The position numbers and the translations under genes are program-made. The notes beneath the pieces are model-generated. The model worked only from the letters and a program-made list of their open reading frames with translations. It ran no database searches and was not told the origin of the DNA. From Fimbriimonas sp. (GTDB lineage: Bacteria; Armatimonadota; Fimbriimonadia; Fimbriimonadales; Fimbriimonadaceae), in assembly GCA_031292555.1 (NCBI GenBank), contig JARLGV010000023.1:1-64000 (forward strand): a stretch of DNA of 64,000 bases, written 5' to 3'. Positions 44,983 to 53,336 of this stretch are shown one piece after another (positions within the stretch are counted from its first letter, which is position 1; each line of letters starts with the position of its first letter).

Positions 44983-47550
44983 ATGAGTAGTCCCCTCGGT
45001 TCGCTTGACCTTTTCGATTTCGCCAAGATCGCCGTTTTCCCACCCAAGGGGCTAGAAAACCTTGCCGAGGATGACCCAATCTGGACGTTCAACGTCGGAA
45101 GGCGACGGGATGCACTCTATTCGGTAGGGGATAAGGCATCAGGCGAGTGGAACGCGCTGCTCGCCGAATACCTTCATGACACGGGTGCATACGTTGAGTC
45201 TTTCGGGCCCGCGAATCGTGCCCGAGGAATCGCGACTGAAACAGGAAACGAACGCCTTCACGTTCGTGCTCTCCTTTCGCATGTCAGTAGCGAGTTGTCA
45301 ACCGGCGCTTTTCGTCCCGCGAAAACCCACATCGACAAAGTGGCCTCGATTGCGGGGGTAACGAGCGATCCATATATCCTGGGGGCCCATGCTCTATTGG
45401 AGGCTGAGTTCCTCCTGTACGGCGATGCGGCGCCTCCCGACTCCTTGCACCCGACGATCGTGCTTTGTCGCGACGCCTCGCGATGGTTTGAGGAGTGCGG
45501 CGAATTCGACCTCGCGGTGCGTGCTCGGTATCACGGCGCCAATGCGATCGCCCGAACTGGGGCGTACATTGCTGCGATCAGGGACATCGAGGCCGCGATG
45601 GACTTTGCGTTGAGTCACGACGCATGGAAGTACGCCGGCCGACTTTTGCAGATGGCGGCGACGGCGGCCGCCGATCAGGGCTATCGGATCGGGGTCGAAG
45701 ACGCCACCCGGAAGGCGATCGTATGGTGCCAGTTTGTCGGCGACTTCTGGGGGCGCATCCAATCGATCTTCGCCCTTGGCCGTCTGATCTCCTACACGAT
45801 TCCCGCCGGCCAACCAAGTCAAATGGCTGGTCCCGAGCGGTATTTGAGGCAAGCGCAAGAGGAAGCCGAACTCCATGGAGCGACGCCTTTGGTTGTCGAG
45901 ATCAAGAACTGGCTGGCTTGGCTTGAGAACAAGTGTGGCGTAACTGCTGAGCCAGGCGTCAGTACTGACGATTCCGTGGACGCCGATCAGCAAACGCGAC
46001 TCAACGACCTGATTACACGAACCTCAACGGTCTCTCGCACTATTGATCTGCGTATTTCCGCCCGATTGCAGGACGGCGTCGAAGACTCTCCAGACCCATT
46101 CTATGTCTTCGATTCGAGGCGTAACGAGGAGGGCAAGTGCGTCGACTTCTTGAACGAGTACCGCAATCCGGCAGGTAACCGGCTGCTGGGCCTTGGCCCC
46201 GCCTCGGTCGTCATGTTCTCGGAAACACTTGCCAGTCCCTTATTTGCCGACCTCTCGGGCGGATTGCTGAACGCCGTGGAGCGGAGGGAGGTCTTCGAGG
46301 ACGTGCGCGAGATCGGTGAAGCTCAGACAAGGCGCTGGTACAGACGTCGAATAGTCCCGAGCGGCGATGGCGCAATCCTCACCTTGCGCGACGTGACCGC
46401 CGAAAATCAGATTCAAGAGGCGCTTCGCAGCGCGGCCGAACTGGCTGAGAAATCGGTGCGGATGCAGTCAGATTTCCTCGCAAACATGAGTCACGAGATT
46501 CGGACTCCGATCAACGGAGTTCTCGGACTGGCGCGTCTGCTTTTGGAGGCTCCGCTCAGCAACGTTCACCGATCCTATGTTGAGGACATCATCGGAAGCG
46601 GAGATATCCTCCTTAGGGTAATCGGCAACGTGCTGGATTTATCAAGGCTCGAATCGGACAACTTCGAGATCGACTTGGCGCCGGTGGATCTCGGCGATTT
46701 GGTCGCCAGCACTGTGCGCCTATACCATGGGCAGGCGAAGGAAAAAGGACTCCGGCTCGCCTATTCGATAGATGTCTCGACGCCGCACACCGTGATGATG
46801 GATGGCGCCCGGTTGCGCCAGGTACTCGCCAACCTCATCGGCAACGCGGTGAAGTTCACGCCCAGCGGGTCAGTCGAGGTGATCGTCGCGTCGCTTGACG
46901 GAGTAGTGATTCTCGAAGTCAACGATACGGGAATGGGCATTCCAGATTCGAGGCTGGAGGCTATTTTCGAGCGTTTCCAACAGGCCACCGCAGACTCACG
47001 ATCGCTTGGGGGCTCCGGACTTGGCCTTGCCTTGGCCAAGGGGATCATCGAAAGGATGGGAGGAACCATAGAAGTACGCTCGAGCTGCCAACAGGGAAGC
47101 CAATTCGTTGTGCGCATCCCGATGGCAGAAGCCTCGCAGATTCCGGTGGAAGACCAGCATGCCGGATCCGTGCAATTCGAGGGAAAGAGAGTTCTGCTCG
47201 TCGATGACAACCGTGTCAATACTATCGTCTCAGAGCATGCTCTCGCTCGCGTAGGGTGTTCGGTGACAGTCGTGAGCGACGGACGGCAGGCGCTCTCCCA
47301 GATGGAATCGGAAGATTTCGACATCGTCTTCATGGACGTGCGTATGCCGGTCATGGACGGGCTGGAGGCAACCCGAGAGTTACGACAACGGGAAGGGTCC
47401 GATGCCCGGCGGGTTCCCGTCGTCGCCTTGACGGCAGGAGCATTGGTAGAAGAGCGCGATAGCTGCTTTGCGGCGGGAATGGACGACTACATCGCCAAGC
47501 CATTTACCGACGAGGCGCTCCTTAGGGTGCTGGTCCGTTGGCTAACTTAG
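44983..47550 (+). CDS. cytoplasmic hybrid histidine kinase with TPR-like sensor and receiver
   Basis: 855 aa from the ATG at 44983 (a GTG at 44968 is possible). No membrane helix. Residues about 60-330 are helical and TPR-like (HVRALLSHVSSELSTG, YILGAHALLEAEFLLYG, YAGRLLQMAATAAADQGYRIG). About 350-470 is a degenerate PAS-like domain (DSPDPFYVFDSRRNEEGKCVDFLNEYRNPAG). HisKA follows, with His504 in MSHEIRTPINGVLGL; then HATPase with NLIGNAVKFTPSG, VNDTGMGIP and GGSGLGLALAKGI; and a receiver, VLLVDDNRVN, with phospho-acceptor D785 in VFMDVRMPVMDG. An output regulator is not linked. It resembles the soluble sensors of GGDEF/hybrid kinase type that bind partner proteins. Confidence 0.88.
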   Translation: MSSPLGSLDLFDFAKIAVFPPKGLENLAEDDPIWTFNVGRRRDALYSVGDKASGEWNALLAEYLHDTGAYVESFGPANRARGIATETGNERLHVRALLSHVSSELSTGAFRPAKTHIDKVASIAGVTSDPYILGAHALLEAEFLLYGDAAPPDSLHPTIVLCRDASRWFEECGEFDLAVRARYHGANAIARTGAYIAAIRDIEAAMDFALSHDAWKYAGRLLQMAATAAADQGYRIGVEDATRKAIVWCQFVGDFWGRIQSIFALGRLISYTIPAGQPSQMAGPERYLRQAQEEAELHGATPLVVEIKNWLAWLENKCGVTAEPGVSTDDSVDADQQTRLNDLITRTSTVSRTIDLRISARLQDGVEDSPDPFYVFDSRRNEEGKCVDFLNEYRNPAGNRLLGLGPASVVMFSETLASPLFADLSGGLLNAVERREVFEDVREIGEAQTRRWYRRRIVPSGDGAILTLRDVTAENQIQEALRSAAELAEKSVRMQSDFLANMSHEIRTPINGVLGLARLLLEAPLSNVHRSYVEDIIGSGDILLRVIGNVLDLSRLESDNFEIDLAPVDLGDLVASTVRLYHGQAKEKGLRLAYSIDVSTPHTVMMDGARLRQVLANLIGNAVKFTPSGSVEVIVASLDGVVILEVNDTGMGIPDSRLEAIFERFQQATADSRSLGGSGLGLALAKGIIERMGGTIEVRSSCQQGSQFVVRIPMAEASQIPVEDQHAGSVQFEGKRVLLVDDNRVNTIVSEHALARVGCSVTVVSDGRQALSQMESEDFDIVFMDVRMPVMDGLEATRELRQREGSDARRVPVVALTAGALVEERDSCFAAGMDDYIAKPFTDEALLRVLVRWLT

Positions 47551-47557
47551 GATTGGA

Positions 47558-48619
47558 TCATAGCGGCAAGAGGCATGCGCCGCCACATTTCATGAATGTG
47601 GGCCCGATCGGCCGAGACTTCAGCGACTGCGTGTTCCAAAGATATAGGCGCTGAAGCGTCGCGGATCCGGGCTTCTTGTAGCCACCGATCCACTCGTTCG
47701 TCGATCCGACGAACCATTTGCCGTCGGCGCTGATACTTTCCAAACTCTCGAAATCGACGAATTCATAGACGCCGCGATGGAGGTCCACCTCGTATAGGGT
47801 CCGGTAGCCGCCGTCACTCATGAAGTGGTGGTTTTGGAGAAGGACTAGGTCGCTCCGGTGAGGAACATGGCGAACCGAACGGCTTTCCTCATCGCTGATC
47901 CCGATGTCGGCGTCGGACAAGCCCAGCGAGTGGCCCAACCCACGGTAGGAGTGCGGTGTGCCGGCACGGGCGGTGACCGGCCGCAGCCAATGAAGCACCT
48001 TGCCTGACCGATCGATCATGGCCACTTTGCCTTGGTCGTCGAATGCGGCGAACAAGCGATCGTCGTCGATCCAGGCGGGCGAATAGATCTTTGAGTTCAT
48101 TGAAGCGACGTTCCCGTTCAGGATATCGACGACGACCGCATTGGCTTCAAACGAGTTGAATAGGTGGAATCGTCCGCTGGGGCTCGAAACCGCCATGAAC
48201 GTATCTTTGCCCAAGTCTCGGACCAGCTTTCCCTCGCGATCCATGAGGCGCATGTCGCGGCCGCTGGCGGAAAGGAAGTAGGGCCAGTGGTCGGTGACCG
48301 GAATATTCGAAACTGGGATCTCTCGGAGTTTTCCGGTCGCGATATCGATGGCGAAACTGCGGTCGGCTTGTCCCTTGGTGGAGCGACTGAAGTCGACCTC
48401 TTTGCCGCTCTTGGATAGGCGGGGCACCTTGTCATCCCCATCGCCGAATGTCAACTGCCGAAGCCCGGTTCCGTCGGAGTGGATCCGGTAGAGGCTGTAA
48501 CGACCTGAGGGGAGGACATATCCCGATCGCGAGACATACGGCTGGGCACTGAACACAATGTCGGCGCACTGGACGGCGCTCGTCCGCCCGAAAAGGAACA
48601 GCGCCGCAAGCAGATTCAT
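47558..48619 (-). CDS. secreted TolB/WD40-like beta-propeller protein
   Basis: 353 aa. A short signal sequence (MNLLAALFLFGRTSAVQC) precedes propeller repeats of TolB type: YSLYRIHSDGTGLRQLTFGDGDDKVPRLSKSGKEVDFSR, FAIDIATGKLREIPVSN, MAVSSPSGRFHLFNSF, ISADGKWFVGS. It may be lipid-anchored or periplasmic. It converges on the kinase gene with 7 bases between stops. Function unknown. Confidence 0.7.
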   Translation of the reverse strand: MNLLAALFLFGRTSAVQCADIVFSAQPYVSRSGYVLPSGRYSLYRIHSDGTGLRQLTFGDGDDKVPRLSKSGKEVDFSRSTKGQADRSFAIDIATGKLREIPVSNIPVTDHWPYFLSASGRDMRLMDREGKLVRDLGKDTFMAVSSPSGRFHLFNSFEANAVVVDILNGNVASMNSKIYSPAWIDDDRLFAAFDDQGKVAMIDRSGKVLHWLRPVTARAGTPHSYRGLGHSLGLSDADIGISDEESRSVRHVPHRSDLVLLQNHHFMSDGGYRTLYEVDLHRGVYEFVDFESLESISADGKWFVGSTNEWIGGYKKPGSATLQRLYLWNTQSLKSRPIGPTFMKCGGACLLPL

Positions 48620-48898
48620 CGCCTCATTATAGGAAGTCGGTCGGTCGACCGTCTTCGGCAGACCCTCTCGACAGAAGAAACACGGAATTTTACGGATGCC
48701 CGGGCACCACTGATATGGTTGGCAGGCACGACTTTAGTGGCGCTCTTCGACCTCGCTCATAAGTCGCCTTCGAAACAGGCTCCTTGTCGCCTCCAGAACT
48801 CGATGGCATGGGCTGAAGCCCAAGAAACTTGGGCGGATTGAATTCCGCGGTCCTTGGGGTGGGTGATTGTTCTGATGTCGGTATCGTAGGACTGGGTT

Positions 48899-50218
48899 GT
48901 GTCCCAACCCTCCTTGTTCTTGATATCCCTTGCCGCTACGGCATGTTTGCACATTGCCCTGGCCGGACCCCGTCCCGACGAACCCCAGACCGGGCATGTG
49001 CTGACCGGAAATGCGGCGATGGGGGATTGGACCACCGACGCCCCGGGGGTTCGGCGCAGGATTACAGCAGGCGACCTACCCAAGCCGTATGCAACCCGGT
49101 CGATCGACAACGGCCCAAGTATCGTTCGCCGTCCGGACGGCGCGTGGCCGAAGGTGCCGAACGGATTTAGAGTCACCGAATACATCACCGGCCTCAATAA
49201 CCCGAGGGAGATCGTGACCGCTCCAAACGGGGACCTGTTCATCGCGGAGAGCGAGCCGGGACGAATCCGAGTCCTGCGAGGGCTGACCGCCGATGGCAAG
49301 CCGGCGGTGAACCACGTGTTCGCCTCCCGCCTTCGACAGCCGTTCGGTATCGCGTTCTATCCGGCCGGCCCGCGCCCCAAGTGGCTCTACATCGCCAATA
49401 CCGATTCGGTCGTCCGGTTCCCGTACCGCAACGGCGACCTCCAAGCCGCCGGGTCGGAGGAGACGGTGGTGGCGGAGCTTCCCGGCGGCGGACGCTTGCG
49501 CGGTGGCGGACACTGGACGCGCGATATCCGGTTCAGCGCGGACGGTAGGAAGATGTACGTTTCGGTCGGCTCGCTGACCAACGACCATGAAGACCCGCGC
49601 GCCCGCGACGAACGCAGGGCCGACATCCTCGAATACGATCCGGACGGCAAGCACGAGCGGATCTATGCCTCCGGTATCCGCAACGCGGTCGGTCTGGCGA
49701 TCCACCCGAAGACAGGCGAGCTATGGTGCTCGGTCAATGAGCGAGACGGTCTGGGGGACAACCTGGTGCCCGACTACATCACGCGGGTCAAAGAGGGCGG
49801 TTTCTATGGTTGGCCCTGGTTCTACATAGGATCCAACTACGATCCACGCCACGTCGGTGAGCGGCCCGACCTGAAGGACAAGGTCCTGGTCCCCGAGGTC
49901 TTGGTCGGATCCCACTACGCCTCGCTCTGCATGACGTTCTACACCGGATCGAGCTTTCCACGCGAGTACCGCTTCGAGGGATTCGCCTCCGAGCATGGCT
50001 CATGGAACCGGGCTCGCCGCGTCGGATACAAGGTGATCCGGGTCGTGGCTCGAAACGGCGCGCCGACCGGCGAGTTCGAAGACTTCATGACCGGTTTCGT
50101 GACGCCCGATGGAGACGTATGGGGCCGCCCGGTCGGAGTGACGGTCGCTCAAGACGGCGCCCTCATGGTGACCGACGATGCCTCCGGCACCGTCTGGCGC
50201 GTTCAATACGGAAAGTAG
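48899..50218 (+). CDS. PQQ-type sugar (sorbosone/glucose) dehydrogenase-like protein
   Basis: 439 aa from a GTG at 48899. MSQPSLFLISLAATACLHIALAG is a signal sequence. The six-bladed propeller of soluble glucose/sorbosone dehydrogenases follows: FRVTEYITGLNNPREIVTAPNGDLFIAES, LRQPFGIAFYP, KMYVSVGSLTNDHEDPRARDERRADILEYDPDGKHERIYASGIRNAVGLAIHP, VKEGGFYGWPW, FASEHGSWNRARRVGYKVIRV. It should oxidise an aldose in the periplasm using PQQ. It is followed by, and converges on, two ThuA-like genes. Confidence 0.85.
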   Translation: MSQPSLFLISLAATACLHIALAGPRPDEPQTGHVLTGNAAMGDWTTDAPGVRRRITAGDLPKPYATRSIDNGPSIVRRPDGAWPKVPNGFRVTEYITGLNNPREIVTAPNGDLFIAESEPGRIRVLRGLTADGKPAVNHVFASRLRQPFGIAFYPAGPRPKWLYIANTDSVVRFPYRNGDLQAAGSEETVVAELPGGGRLRGGGHWTRDIRFSADGRKMYVSVGSLTNDHEDPRARDERRADILEYDPDGKHERIYASGIRNAVGLAIHPKTGELWCSVNERDGLGDNLVPDYITRVKEGGFYGWPWFYIGSNYDPRHVGERPDLKDKVLVPEVLVGSHYASLCMTFYTGSSFPREYRFEGFASEHGSWNRARRVGYKVIRVVARNGAPTGEFEDFMTGFVTPDGDVWGRPVGVTVAQDGALMVTDDASGTVWRVQYGK

Positions 50219-50228
50219 TGTTTTGCCC

Positions 50229-50954
50229 CTACCCCTTCGATGCCCAGAAGATCGCGTTTCGGAAAAGATGGGTATACGCCTCGTTATCGAATAGGTCGGG
50301 CGAATGCCCCATGAAGATGTAGACATTGCGCGCCTTCACCCTCGGGTTCGACCAGACAACCGGGTGGTCGCCCATCTTGATCTTGGAATCCGGCTGGTAG
50401 GACGCTTCGTCGACGTTGGCGATCACGTGGACGTTCGGGCGTGGGTCCTTGTCGTAGGTGTACCATTCCTCGGTCGTCACCGGGAACGATGCGGGTACGC
50501 CTCGCATAACCGGGTGCTTGCGGTCCTCAACCCGGACGTTCGCGCGCGCGAACGTTGATATATAGTCCTTCCACCGTATGCCGCCCATAAAGTCGGAAAA
50601 CCAGTTCCACATCGGAAAACCGTCGAATTCGCCAAGCAGACTGGCGTGGTGCAGGCCGATCCATCCGCCGCGACCCTCCTCGATGTACCGCTGGAATGCG
50701 GTGACCGCCCTATCCTTCCATCCGTACGGCGGATAGTCGAGTTGGATGAACAGCTTGTAATGGGATAGCGACGTCTCGTCGATCGTATCGGTGTCGTGGA
50801 TGTAGTCGACGGCGAATCCGTTCTTGGCCGCGAGGTCGTCCAGCCACGGCTTGGCTCGGGCGGTGAATGCGGCATGATGCCCACCGATCTGATAGAGGAC
50901 GAGGGCCCGGAAAGCCGGCGGATGGGCCACCAGAAGCATCAAGCCGGGGATCAT
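50229..50954 (-). CDS. ThuA-domain protein (second of a tandem pair)
   Basis: 241 aa from the ATG at 50954, which overlaps the stop of the preceding ThuA gene (ATGA). It has a class I glutamine amidotransferase-like fold of ThuA type: FRALVLYQIGGHHAAFTARAKPWLDDLAAKNGFAVDYIHDTDTIDE, GGWIGLHHASLLGEFDGFPMWNWFSDFMGG, HPVMRGVPASFPVTTEEWYTYDKDPRPNVHVIANV, MGDHPVVWSNPRVKARNVYIFMGHSPDLF. ThuA proteins are linked to trehalose and other disaccharide use; their reaction is thought to concern keto-sugar or glycan handling. MIPGLMLLVAHPPAF is a short hydrophobic N-terminus that may be a weak signal. Confidence 0.82.
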   Translation of the reverse strand: MIPGLMLLVAHPPAFRALVLYQIGGHHAAFTARAKPWLDDLAAKNGFAVDYIHDTDTIDETSLSHYKLFIQLDYPPYGWKDRAVTAFQRYIEEGRGGWIGLHHASLLGEFDGFPMWNWFSDFMGGIRWKDYISTFARANVRVEDRKHPVMRGVPASFPVTTEEWYTYDKDPRPNVHVIANVDEASYQPDSKIKMGDHPVVWSNPRVKARNVYIFMGHSPDLFDNEAYTHLFRNAIFWASKG

Positions 50955-51709
50955 TTGGACGCCGCCCAGCCGATCGCGTTCTTTAGGAGGTGCAGGTAGT
51001 CCTTGTTCTCCAAGATCGACGGATCGTGGCCGATCGCGATGTAGACCATGCGATGAAAATGCTCGTTGACCCAGATGATCGGATGGTCGCCCATCGGCTT
51101 GTTCGGGTGGTAGGTCGACTCGTCGGCAGTTGCCAAGACACGCACGTTCCCGCGAGGGCTCTTGTCGAACTCGTACCACTCGTCCCCGACCTCGAATCGG
51201 TGGGGAAGCCCCTTGGTGACTGGATGACGGCTATCCTCCACGACGACGGTTCCCTTTTGATAGTAGGGGTGGGGTGAGTAAAGGACGCCTCCCATGAACC
51301 CTTCGAACCATTCCCAATAGGTGCTCTTGGGGTCCATGAACTCCCGCCCGGTGAGTCCGGCAGCATGGATGCCGACCCAGCCGTGGCCGGCTTCGATGAA
51401 TCGTTGAAGAGCTTGCTGCTGTGGTGGCGTCATGTCGAAGGGCGCCAGATGAAGCATCACGAATGCCTGGTAGTGCATGAGGTTGTCGTCGTTGATCGTA
51501 TCGGCGTCGTCCGTGAAGTCGACCTCGAAGTGGTTCTCCTCCGCCATCTTCTCAAGCACCGGCTTCGCCGCCGAGATCATCTTGAGGTGGTCCTTGGCCC
51601 GCGAAGCCACCACGAGAACACGGAACTTCGGCGTCGGCTTCAGCGGTTCGAGCGCTGCCAAGCAGAGAGGGAAGGAAAGCAAAGCAAGAAACCCAGTGAG
51701 GATCGCCAT
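50951..51709 (-). CDS. ThuA-domain protein (first of a tandem pair), exported
   Basis: 252 aa from the ATG at 51709; upstream codons of the open frame come from the repeat-rich spacer and are not coding. MAILTGFLALLSFPLCLAAL is a signal sequence. ThuA fold: FRVLVVASRAKDHLKMISAAKPVLEKMAEENHFEVDFTDDADTINDD, GHGWVGIHAAGLTGREF, HPVTKGLPHRFEVGDEWYEFDKSPRGNVRVLATADE, MGDHPIIWVNEHFHRMVYIAIGHDPSIL. It is paralogous to the next gene, with which it overlaps by four bases. The pair probably arose by duplication. Confidence 0.83.
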   Translation of the reverse strand: MAILTGFLALLSFPLCLAALEPLKPTPKFRVLVVASRAKDHLKMISAAKPVLEKMAEENHFEVDFTDDADTINDDNLMHYQAFVMLHLAPFDMTPPQQQALQRFIEAGHGWVGIHAAGLTGREFMDPKSTYWEWFEGFMGGVLYSPHPYYQKGTVVVEDSRHPVTKGLPHRFEVGDEWYEFDKSPRGNVRVLATADESTYHPNKPMGDHPIIWVNEHFHRMVYIAIGHDPSILENKDYLHLLKNAIGWAASK

Positions 51710-51737
51710 TTCAATTCCAGTTTGACACCGAGAGGCG

Positions 51738-52320
51738 AAATGGCGAGGGAGCGCATCACTCGGCTGTGGCGAACCCGTAGGTTGGCTGGGAGTCGGTAGT
51801 CGCGCTCCCTCGCCCCCCGCGAAGCGAACAGGGGGTAGAGGGTGGGGAGAGGGGGATTCAGTAAGCCGCCGACGCAGTCGGAATTCCTTGATCCAATACA
51901 GTCTCTTCGATGGCACGGACCTTTCTCAGGAGGCGGCGGAATGAAATTGGAGCCAGGGGCGCGTTTCCTGAAAACCTCCCTCACCCCACCCTCTCCCTCC
52001 TCGGAAGGAAGGCGAGGGAGCGCGACCGTCCGGTCGCAGCCCACCTCCGGGTTGGCACGAGACCTGTACTGACGTTCCCTCGCCCCCAGCGAAGCGAACA
52101 GGGGGTAGAGGGCGGGGAGAGGGGGAAAACCATAAGCCGCCGACGAAGTCGGAAGTCCAATTCTCATTCGGCCCCATCATTGGAACTGACTGGCTAGAGA
52201 GCACCGAAATGTAATGGTCTGGGCAGAAATGATGAGCCAGGGGCGCGACTGCGGAAACCACCCTCCCCTCTCCCTCCTCGGAAGGAAGGCGAGGGAACCG
52301 GACTCCCGGCCGTTGACGTC
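51738..52320. repeat. intergenic repeat element, two copies with hairpin structure
   Basis: Two copies of a block are offset by 270-283 bases. Shared parts: GCGAAGCGAACAGGGGGTAG (51819 and 52089), GCCGCCGACG..GTCGG (about 51864 and 52136), GAGCCAGGGGCGCG (51950 and 52233) and CTCGGAAGGAAGGCGAGGG (about 52000 and 52277). The parts form inverted repeats: CGAGGGAGCGC (51738-51748) with GCGCTCCCTCG (51802-51812), and the half near 51980-52020 with the half near 52070-52120. The latter would fold into a long imperfect stem. No gene or transposase is present. It looks like a mobile non-coding (MITE/REP-like) element. The run to 52409 holds only this element and flanking spacer. Confidence 0.75.
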
Positions 52321-52409
52321 ACGCGAGTTGGTCGGACGTCCGTACTCGCGACCAAAAGCCGATGGGAAGCTCCCGCCTGACCCCCAAAACCGACCGACTT
52401 GAGGGAAGT

Positions 52410-53177
52410 CTACTGGTAGACCTTTACGTACTTCACGATGTACTTGCTCGGGAAAATCTTGGGGTCGATTCCTTTGGCGCCGCCCCACCAACCGCCGATT
52501 GCCAGGTTTAGGATGATGTAGAACGGGTCGCGGAACGGCCATGCGTTGAACGTGTCAACGTCGCGTTTCACCTCGTAAACGTTCTTTCCATCCATGTAGA
52601 ACGCGATCGAAGCGGGACGCCAGTCCAGGCCGAACTTGTGAAACTCTAGGGGATTGTCGGACGCGACGACTTTCGTTCGCTGTTTGGGTTTTGTCCAGTT
52701 GAAGTCTTCGCAATGCAGCGAGAAGTGGAAGTTCTTGATGTCGAAGCCGACGTTCTCCATGATGTCGATCTCGCCGCATTTGGGCCATCCCACCGGTTGC
52801 CCGCCTGGGTTTCGCAGTCGGTCGTTGAGCATCCAAAACGCCGGCCAAGTGCCGTTACCGGGCGGGACCTGGACTTCCGCCTCGAAGTAGCCGTACTTCC
52901 AAGCCTTCACGCTTTGAAGGCGGGTGGATGTGTATTTGCCGCCTTTATTAAGCGCCTGAATGACGAGTCCCTTCTTCGTGAGGAATGCATTGTCGCCGGG
53001 CCCACTTGCATACTTCTCCGCTTCGTTGTTGTAGACCGGACCGTCATCAAACTTCCAATCCTTTGACGAAATCGTCTTGGCCTTGGTGAAGTCGCTATCA
53101 AAGACCAAGTGTCGTCCCGCCATTGGCGAGGACTGAGTGAGCAGCGCGGCTGCGAGAATGGAATGCAGAAAGATCAT
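52410..53177 (-). CDS. GH16 family endo-beta-glucanase (laminarinase-like), exported
   Basis: 255 aa. MIFLHSILAAALLTQSS is a signal sequence. The jellyroll core has the GH16 catalytic motif ExDxxE in CGEIDIMENVG: E136, D138, E141. Substrate-cleft features include YGYFEAEVQVPPGNGTWPAFWMLND and, late, FYIILNLAIGGWWGG. The first Glu is the nucleophile and the second the acid/base. It hydrolyses beta-1,3 or mixed-linkage glucans, or agar-like galactans. It is divergent from the beta-helix gene, and the operator at 53305-53320 lies 128 bases before its start, so it may belong to the LacI regulon. Confidence 0.9.
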   Translation of the reverse strand: MIFLHSILAAALLTQSSPMAGRHLVFDSDFTKAKTISSKDWKFDDGPVYNNEAEKYASGPGDNAFLTKKGLVIQALNKGGKYTSTRLQSVKAWKYGYFEAEVQVPPGNGTWPAFWMLNDRLRNPGGQPVGWPKCGEIDIMENVGFDIKNFHFSLHCEDFNWTKPKQRTKVVASDNPLEFHKFGLDWRPASIAFYMDGKNVYEVKRDVDTFNAWPFRDPFYIILNLAIGGWWGGAKGIDPKIFPSKYIVKYVKVYQ

Positions 53178-53304
53178 CGATGACGCCCCTGGTGGTTCTT
53201 ACAGCAAGGATGCGCGGTAAATCGTTTATTCAAGTAGCCCGTAGGGGGCGCCGGAGAGGAGTGGCAGCGACGCATTGGGCGCGAATCAAGTAGAATCTAA
53301 TGCG

Positions 53305-53320
53305 AATGAACGCGTTCATT
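53305..53320. promoter_or_regulatory. LacI operator, copy 1
   Basis: AATGAACGCGTTCATT is a perfect 16-base palindrome 17 bases before the ATG of the beta-helix gene. It has the same core, TGAACGCGTTCA, as the sites at 59184, 59205 and 60469. A TAGAAT hexamer lies just before it (53291-53296), so a repressor here would block early transcription. Confidence 0.8.
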
Positions 53321-53336
53321 CAATTGGTTGGCCCCT

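Noticed and set aside
50335-50360. T-loop-like GGTTCGA sequence as a tRNA
   Set aside because: It lies within the ThuA gene, and no acceptor or anticodon stems can be drawn around it.
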